A stretch of DNA of 47,037 nucleotides, from positions 1 through 47,037 of the forward strand of contig OMUU01000106.1 of the NCBI GenBank assembly GCA_900314295.1. Direction: 5' to 3'. Source of the stretch: an uncultured Lachnospiraceae bacterium. Lineage in GTDB: Bacteria > Bacillota > Clostridia > Lachnospirales > Lachnospiraceae. This document shows, in pieces, positions 42,631-47,037 of the stretch (the first letter of the stretch is position 1; each line of letters opens with the position of its first letter). The notes under the pieces are model-generated. The model worked only from the letters and a program-made list of their open reading frames with translations, was not told the origin of the DNA and made no database searches. The position numbers and the translations under genes are program-made.

Positions 42631-42648
42631 AGATGGCTGCCGCCATCT
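42631..42648 (-). promoter_or_regulatory. Perfect hairpin directly upstream of the thrC ribosome site
   Basis: AGATGGC, 4-nt loop, GCCATCT: 7-bp arms. On the mRNA it ends a few nt before the AGGAGG of thrC. Could be a protein or RNA operator, or a 5' stabiliser. Confidence 0.55.
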
Positions 42649-42725
42649 CGATAAAATGGTCTCCGGATAAAAAAGCAAGCGCGAAACGGAGAAAACGAAA
42701 CCTTTCCGAAAACGCTAATGTTTGT

Positions 42726-42754
42726 ATTATAGCATAAGCAAACCGGAGTGTGAA
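42726..42754 (-). promoter_or_regulatory. thrC (and likely cobalamin block) promoter
   Basis: Minus strand: -35 TTCACA (42749-42754), 17-nt spacer, extended -10 TGCTATAAT (TATAAT at 42726-42731). Leader of about 105 nt. Confidence 0.8.
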
Positions 42755-42762
42755 GTGCAGAA

Positions 42763-42806
42763 AAACCGCCGACCGGAATCTGCAATTGCTGTCCGTGCGG
42801 CGGTTT
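42763..42806 (-). terminator. leuA terminator
   Basis: Arms AAACCGCCG (42763-42771) and CGGCGGTTT (42798-42806) around a 26-nt loop with an inner palindrome GCAATTGC; on the minus strand it continues into TTTTT. It lies about 165 nt past the leuA stop and just ahead of the thrC -35. The 42807-42971 stretch between it and leuA shows nothing else. Confidence 0.75.
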
Positions 42807-42971
42807 CCTTAGATAAAACTATTCCGTGTATTATGACTGTCCGTGTATAATATTACTTTCCCGTATGCTTTCCCGCATCTTGTATTTTACCATATATGTT
42901 TTTTTCGGAAAAAATGAATGCACGTACCGGTTATCATTCGAATACCGACAGTAACGAGGCTTCTTCCGTCA

Positions 42972-44633
42972 TCACCGATTATTGATCGCCGTGATCAAAG
43001 CGTCAATCGACGCCCGGATGATATCCGGATCCACCGCGGCGCCCCATGCCTGCGTTCCATCCGGCTTTGTGATTCCGACATACGCAATCGCATTCGAGCT
43101 GGAGCTCTTGGTCAGCGCATGCTCCTGGTAGGTGGAAAGCTGATACTCTAAACCATGGGCCTTTTTCAGTGCGTTGCTGACGGCATCCAGACGTCCATTG
43201 CCCTCTGCCTTGCAGACGCTGTATTCTCCATCGCCGTATTTGGAATTGACGCTTGCCTCAATCTGTCCGTCATCCAGCTGTCTGAAGTGGACGCCGTCAA
43301 CCGAAAGCGGCTCGCGGATATTCTCGAACTTTTCCTTGAAAAGGCTGAAGATCTCATCGGGCTGTAGCTCCTTGTGGAGATGATCGGAAAGATCCTTCGC
43401 CGCGTATCCCATGGCCTCACGCATCTTCTTCGGAAGGATCAGATCGTAGTTTGTCTCAAGAACATAGCCTACGCCGCCCTTTCCGGACTGGCTGTTGATA
43501 CGGATAACATCCTTGTCGTAGCTTCTTCCGATATCGGTCGGATCGATGGGGAGATACGGTACAGTCCAGTGATCCGGATCCTTTTCCTCTCTCCAATGCA
43601 TGCCCTTCGCGATCGCGTCCTGATGCGATCCCGAGAAGGCGGCAAACACGAGCTTTCCGCAGTACGGGCTTCTCGGATTGACATCCATCCCCGTAAACTC
43701 CTCATATTTCCGGCAGATCTCCGGCATGTTGTCGAAATGCATCTCCGGGTCGGTTCCCTGCATATACAGGTTCATGGCAAGCGTAATAATATCCACGTTA
43801 CCGGTTCTCTCTCCATTTCCGAACAAGGTTCCCTCGACGCGGTCCGCACCGGCCAGCACGCCGAGCTCCGCGTCTGAAACGCCGCTTCCTCGGTCATTGT
43901 GCGGGTGCAGAGACAGAACGACATTCTCCCGGTACTTCAGATTCTTGCTCATGTACTCCACCTGCTGTGCGTACACATGCGGCATGGAAAGCTCAACGGT
44001 GCTCGGAAGGTTGATGATGGCCTTGCGGTCCGCGGTCGGCTTCCACACATCCAGAACCGCATTGCAGACCTCCAGCGCATACTCCGGCTCCGTTCCGGTA
44101 AAGCTCTCCGGGCTGTACTCAAAGCGGTAGTTCTCTCCCGCCTCCTCGGTCAGTTTTTTCAAAAGCTCCGCGCCTTCCACGGCGATCTGCTTGATGTGCT
44201 CCTTGTCCTTCTTGAACACCTGCTGTCTCTGCGCAAAGGAAGTGGAATTGTACACGTGAACGATGGCGTTTTTGCACCCCTTCAGCGCCTCAAATGTTCT
44301 CTTGATGATATGCTCTCTGGCCTGTGTCAGAACCTGAACCGTCACATCGTCCGGAATCAGATTCTCTTCGATCAGACGGCGGAGAAACACAAATTCCGTC
44401 TCGGAGGCAGCCGGAAATCCGACCTCGATCTCCTTGAAGCCGACCTCGCAGAGCATCTTGAAAAATTCGATCTTTGTGTCCAGATCCATCGGGATCACCA
44501 GCGCCTGGTTGCCGTCACGCAGATCAACGGAGCACCATACCGGCGCCTTCTCAATCGCATCCTTCTTCACCCAGTCGTTGCACTCGACCGGCGGCATATA
44601 ATACTGTTTCTGGTACTTTTTGTAATTCATCAT
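42972..44633 (-). CDS. leuA: 2-Isopropylmalate synthase (long, yeast-type form)
   Basis: A 553-residue enzyme that joins acetyl-CoA and 2-ketoisovalerate, first step of leucine synthesis. The N-terminus MMNYKKYQKQYYMPP followed by WCSVDLRDGNQALVIPMD identifies the longer LeuA form (TIGR00970-type). Metal and catalytic markers: RDGNQ near residue 45, VYNSTSFAQRQ, SLHPHNDRGSGV with the HxH ligands, and GNGERTGNVD. The C-terminal allosteric domain (about 430-553) that senses leucine is present. ATG at 44633 has GGAGG 9 nt upstream. Preceded by a T-box leader. Confidence 0.96.
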   Translation of the reverse strand: MMNYKKYQKQYYMPPVECNDWVKKDAIEKAPVWCSVDLRDGNQALVIPMDLDTKIEFFKMLCEVGFKEIEVGFPAASETEFVFLRRLIEENLIPDDVTVQVLTQAREHIIKRTFEALKGCKNAIVHVYNSTSFAQRQQVFKKDKEHIKQIAVEGAELLKKLTEEAGENYRFEYSPESFTGTEPEYALEVCNAVLDVWKPTADRKAIINLPSTVELSMPHVYAQQVEYMSKNLKYRENVVLSLHPHNDRGSGVSDAELGVLAGADRVEGTLFGNGERTGNVDIITLAMNLYMQGTDPEMHFDNMPEICRKYEEFTGMDVNPRSPYCGKLVFAAFSGSHQDAIAKGMHWREEKDPDHWTVPYLPIDPTDIGRSYDKDVIRINSQSGKGGVGYVLETNYDLILPKKMREAMGYAAKDLSDHLHKELQPDEIFSLFKEKFENIREPLSVDGVHFRQLDDGQIEASVNSKYGDGEYSVCKAEGNGRLDAVSNALKKAHGLEYQLSTYQEHALTKSSSSNAIAYVGITKPDGTQAWGAAVDPDIIRASIDALITAINNR

Positions 44634-44761
44634 AATTGCAGTCCTCCTTAATTCAACACATTTCCACGACAAACAAAAAGGAACGGCAAAAGCCCCGACA
44701 TGCGCTTCCGCAGCACATAAGATAAGGCTTTGCTTTTTTCTGGCCGGAAAAGAAGGGAAAC

Positions 44762-45126
44762 AAAAAAGCCCTCCGTCTCCTGTCAGCTGCAAGAGACGTA
44801 AGGCTGTTCATCACCTGGAAATAACAGGAACCTTGCGCGGTACCACTCTTCTTCACGGTTTCCCGTGCTCTCAACCGGATACATACATATCCTCACCCCT
44901 GTAACGGTGGGCATCCGTCTGCGTCTAATCTCCTTTTCCCGATTTCATATGAATATATGCTTTCTTATATATAATCGCTTTCTTATATAATTAAGAATTT
45001 CAGAAAAAGATTTCGGGCAGCCACTCAGAGGGCAGTTCCAAAAGGATCTTCTGCTGTCTCACACCAACCGGCAGCTCTCTGCATTCCGATCACAGATGTA
45101 CTATTCCTCATCAACGTATTTAACTG
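44762..45126 (-). ncRNA. T-box leader of leuA
   Basis: A 365-nt leader between the leuA promoter and gene. The T-box core AGAGTGGTACCGCG is at 44836-44849. The 5' part holds the stem I elements: GCAGAGAGCTGCC, a GGTTGGTGTGAGA block, and on the 3' side CTGCCCTCTGAGTGG, where CTC (45028-45030) is the likely leucine specifier. A terminator stem (44768-44804; GCC..CGTCTC / GAGACG..GGC) runs into TTTTTT (44762-44767). Uncharged tRNA-Leu should favour the antiterminator and turn on leuA. Confidence 0.93.
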
Positions 45127-45132
45127 TACCAT

Positions 45133-45161
45133 AACATAACATTCCGGACTGCAAATGTCAA
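45133..45161 (-). promoter_or_regulatory. leuA promoter
   Basis: Minus strand: -35 TTGACA (45156-45161), 17-nt spacer, -10 TATGTT (45133-45138). It lies 22 nt past the putP stop. Confidence 0.8.
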
Positions 45162-45183
45162 CCGCTGAAAATCCTTACTTGCG

Positions 45184-46725
45184 TTAGTTGCCGCGGTTCC
45201 TCTTTTTCATTTCATCGAACACGTCCGTAATCTCCTTCTCCGGCGCCGGAGTCAGGAGGCTGACGATAACGTTTACAAGAATCGCAACAAGGAAAGCCGG
45301 CAGAAGCTCATAGATGTTCCAGGCACCGCCGATCGGACGGATCGCGTACTTCCACACGAATACCATGATTCCCCCGCTGATCATGCCGAAGAGCGCACCG
45401 TATTTATTCGATCTTCTCCAGAACAGCGCCAGCAGGACAACCGGTCCGAAGGTCGCGCCGAATCCCGCCCAGGCAAACGACACAATACCGAAGACGGAGC
45501 TGTTCGGGTTCCAGGCGATTCCCACTCCGATCACGGCAATGATTGCCAGACTGAAACGGGCGATGGTCATCAGCTTTTTGTCATCCAGATCCAGATGGAA
45601 AAATTCATGAATAATGTTCTCGGATACCGAGGACGACGCCGCCAGAAGCTGGGAATCCGAGGTGGACATCGTGGCAGCCAAAATACCGGAAAGAATGATT
45701 CCGGCAAAAACAGCGGCGAGCACCCCGTGCTGGCTCAAAAGCGACGAAATTTTGACAATGATGGTCTCGGAAGCGGAGCCCTCCAGCAGCGGCACCGCCC
45801 CTGCCTTTGTCATTCCGAGTCCGACGATTCCGATCATCACGGCAATTCCCATGGAAATCACAACCCATACCGACGCCACTCTTCTGGAAATTGTGAGCTT
45901 GCTGTCATCCTCGATCGCCATAAACCGAAGAAGAATGTGTGGCATGCCGAAGTATCCGAGTCCCCAGGCAAGCGTGGAAATAATTGTCACGAAACCATAG
46001 GGGGACGCCGTTCCGGTGCTCTGATTATACGTCTGCACCATGCTGAAATATCCCGGAAGAGATTTTGCATTCGCGATGACAGCATCCATACCGCCCGCCT
46101 TGTTGATTCCGAAAATCAGTACGATGATCAGCGCCAGTGTCATAACGATACTCTGAATAAAGTCCGTCAGACTTGCCGCAAGAAAGCCTCCGGTCAGCGT
46201 ATAGGAAATGATGACCGCAGCACTGATGATCATGGCGATATGATAATCTACGCCAAAGAGGCTGGAAAAAAGCTTTCCACAGGCCGCAAAGCCTGAACCG
46301 GTATACGGAATGAAGAAGATGATGATCACACAGGCGGCAATCATCATCAGCACTCTGTGCTTGTCCTGATAACGATCGGAGAAGAAATCCGGAATCGTAA
46401 TCGAACCGGTTCTCGCCGTGTAGCGGCGGATGCGCTTTGCTACGATCAGCCAGTTCAGATAGGTTCCGGCAGCAAGGCCGATGCAGGTCCACCCCACATC
46501 CGCCATACCGGACAGATAAGCCACTCCCGGAAGACCCATCAGCAGATAGGAGCTCATATCGGAAGCCTCGGCGCTCATCGCGGTAACGAGAGGTCCGAGC
46601 TTTCTTCCTCCAAGATAGAAATCGCTCACGTTTTCGTTTTGCTTTGCCACTACAAATCCGATCGCCAGCATACCCAGAAGGTACACAATCATGACAACCA
46701 GAATGCCAACCTGCGCGTTTGTCAT
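45184..46725 (-). CDS. putP: Sodium/proline symporter
   Basis: A 513-residue membrane transporter of the solute:sodium symporter family. PutP markers: DFYLGGRKLGPLVTAMSAEASDMSSYLLMGLPG (in part: FYLGGRKLGP and SAEASDMSSYLLMGLPG), PDFFSDRY, GGFLAASLTDFIQ, GYFGMPHILLRFMAI and STSDSQLLAASS. About thirteen hydrophobic segments. GAGGGAG lies 5 nt before the ATG. Monocistronic by layout; proline import for nutrition or osmotic balance is the usual role. Confidence 0.95.
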   Translation of the reverse strand: MTNAQVGILVVMIVYLLGMLAIGFVVAKQNENVSDFYLGGRKLGPLVTAMSAEASDMSSYLLMGLPGVAYLSGMADVGWTCIGLAAGTYLNWLIVAKRIRRYTARTGSITIPDFFSDRYQDKHRVLMMIAACVIIIFFIPYTGSGFAACGKLFSSLFGVDYHIAMIISAAVIISYTLTGGFLAASLTDFIQSIVMTLALIIVLIFGINKAGGMDAVIANAKSLPGYFSMVQTYNQSTGTASPYGFVTIISTLAWGLGYFGMPHILLRFMAIEDDSKLTISRRVASVWVVISMGIAVMIGIVGLGMTKAGAVPLLEGSASETIIVKISSLLSQHGVLAAVFAGIILSGILAATMSTSDSQLLAASSSVSENIIHEFFHLDLDDKKLMTIARFSLAIIAVIGVGIAWNPNSSVFGIVSFAWAGFGATFGPVVLLALFWRRSNKYGALFGMISGGIMVFVWKYAIRPIGGAWNIYELLPAFLVAILVNVIVSLLTPAPEKEITDVFDEMKKRNRGN

Positions 46726-46900
46726 TTTTTCTCCCTCATTTCTGTGAAATCTCTATGCAATCATAGATACATACACGAAAACCATTCTATATATACCGGA
46801 CTGTATAACCCGGGCTGATTGCCTGCCTCCCTGCCGGAAAGCTCAATGAACCATTACAAATCCGGATATATATTATGAGGTTTTCGAATGCATTGGGGAA

Positions 46901-46926
46901 AGTTTACCACATTCCAGTGGTAAACT
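46901..46926. repeat. Perfect 10-bp inverted repeat upstream of putP
   Basis: AGTTTACCAC, 6-nt loop ATTCCA, GTGGTAAACT. 175 nt upstream of putP, outside any gene. It has operator-like symmetry; no T-run follows on either side. The remaining 46726-46900 shows no clear promoter. Confidence 0.6.
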
Positions 46927-46942
46927 CAAGATTTGTCGTTCA

Positions 46943-47018
46943 TTTTATTTACGCCAACAGTAGGCCGGTTACTGTTCACTCACAACTATGTACGGCAAGG
47001 ATTTTACAGTCCTGTTGC
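46943..47018. repeat. Dispersed spacer element, copy at the right end
   Basis: Begins TTTTATTTACGCCAACAGT (18 of 19 bases as at 27609-27627), has an internal AACAGTA/TACTGTT inverted repeat (46956-46962 / 46970-46976), then CTGTTCACTCAC and GATTTTACAGT in the order seen at 27757-27796. Here the two parts lie together, unlike the split copy in the cobalamin block. Confidence 0.6.
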
Positions 47019-47037
47019 CATTCGCAAACTGGCTGTA

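Noticed and set aside
46901-46926. Inverted repeat near putP considered as a terminator
   Set aside because: No T-run on either strand; kept only as an unexplained inverted repeat.

Overview
This 47 kb window reads as chromosomal DNA of a Gram-positive anaerobe of the class Clostridia, most probably Lachnospiraceae or a close relative (inference). The reasons are strong GGAGG-type ribosome binding sites, the rplU-prp-rpmA-obgE-yhbY-nadD-yqeK-rsfS order, ribosomal protein L27 with a cleavable N-terminal extension and its protease Prp, a lexA/yneA SOS pair, a group B [FeFe] hydrogenase, a T-box leader, and a complete-looking anaerobic (cbi-type) cobalamin pathway. No phage, IS element, CRISPR array, tRNA or rRNA is visible. 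Nearly all genes lie on the minus strand; the exceptions are an AraC regulator, yneA, an MGMT-family gene and a hicB-like gene.

Layout. 0.1-7.4 kb: an AraC regulator converges on a minus-strand run of lipoprotein, NlpC/P60 cell-wall hydrolase, unknown SseB-like protein, GlpP and an AGCS amino-acid/Na+ symporter. 7.4-9.5 kb: lexA and a divergent LysM-protein gene (yneA-like) share an intergenic region with four SOS boxes, followed by an MGMT-family gene. 9.5-15.2 kb: a ribosome-biogenesis and housekeeping run, read from rplU (with an L21-type leader and a clear promoter) down to rsfS, interrupted by an orphan protein that resembles the N-terminal domain of GH65 phosphorylases. 15.2-23.6 kb: DUF1275 and DegV proteins, then an apparent operon of group B hydrogenase, TIGR03960-type radical SAM protein, TIGR03936/DUF2344 protein, RNase G and a CPBP protease. 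23.9 kb: a solitary HicB-like gene.

24.2-42.6 kb: one 18 kb minus-strand block headed by thrC and followed by cobT, cobU, cobS, a short cobU paralogue, cobC, an amidohydrolase, cbiD, cbiF, cbiG, cbiH, cbiJ, cbiET, cbiA, cbiB, cobD, cbiP and cbiC. It covers most of corrin ring building and the whole nucleotide-loop assembly. cbiL, a cobalt chelatase, the cob(I)alamin adenosyltransferase and threonine kinase are not in the window. ThrC makes threonine, the precursor of the aminopropanol arm that CobD produces, so its place at the head of the block makes metabolic sense. No cobalamin riboswitch is recognisable. 42.9-46.7 kb: leuA with a well-preserved T-box leader, then a PutP-type Na+/proline symporter.

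The points most worth a second look are the doubled CobU (one long copy with the guanylation histidine, one 128-residue copy without it but with the NELGYGIVP motif), the amidohydrolase embedded in the cobalamin block, thrC as first gene, the four-box SOS divergon, the orphan GH65-like domain overlapping obgE, and several unexplained repeat families in the spacers, including one dispersed element found in two cobalamin-block spacers and at the right end of the window.
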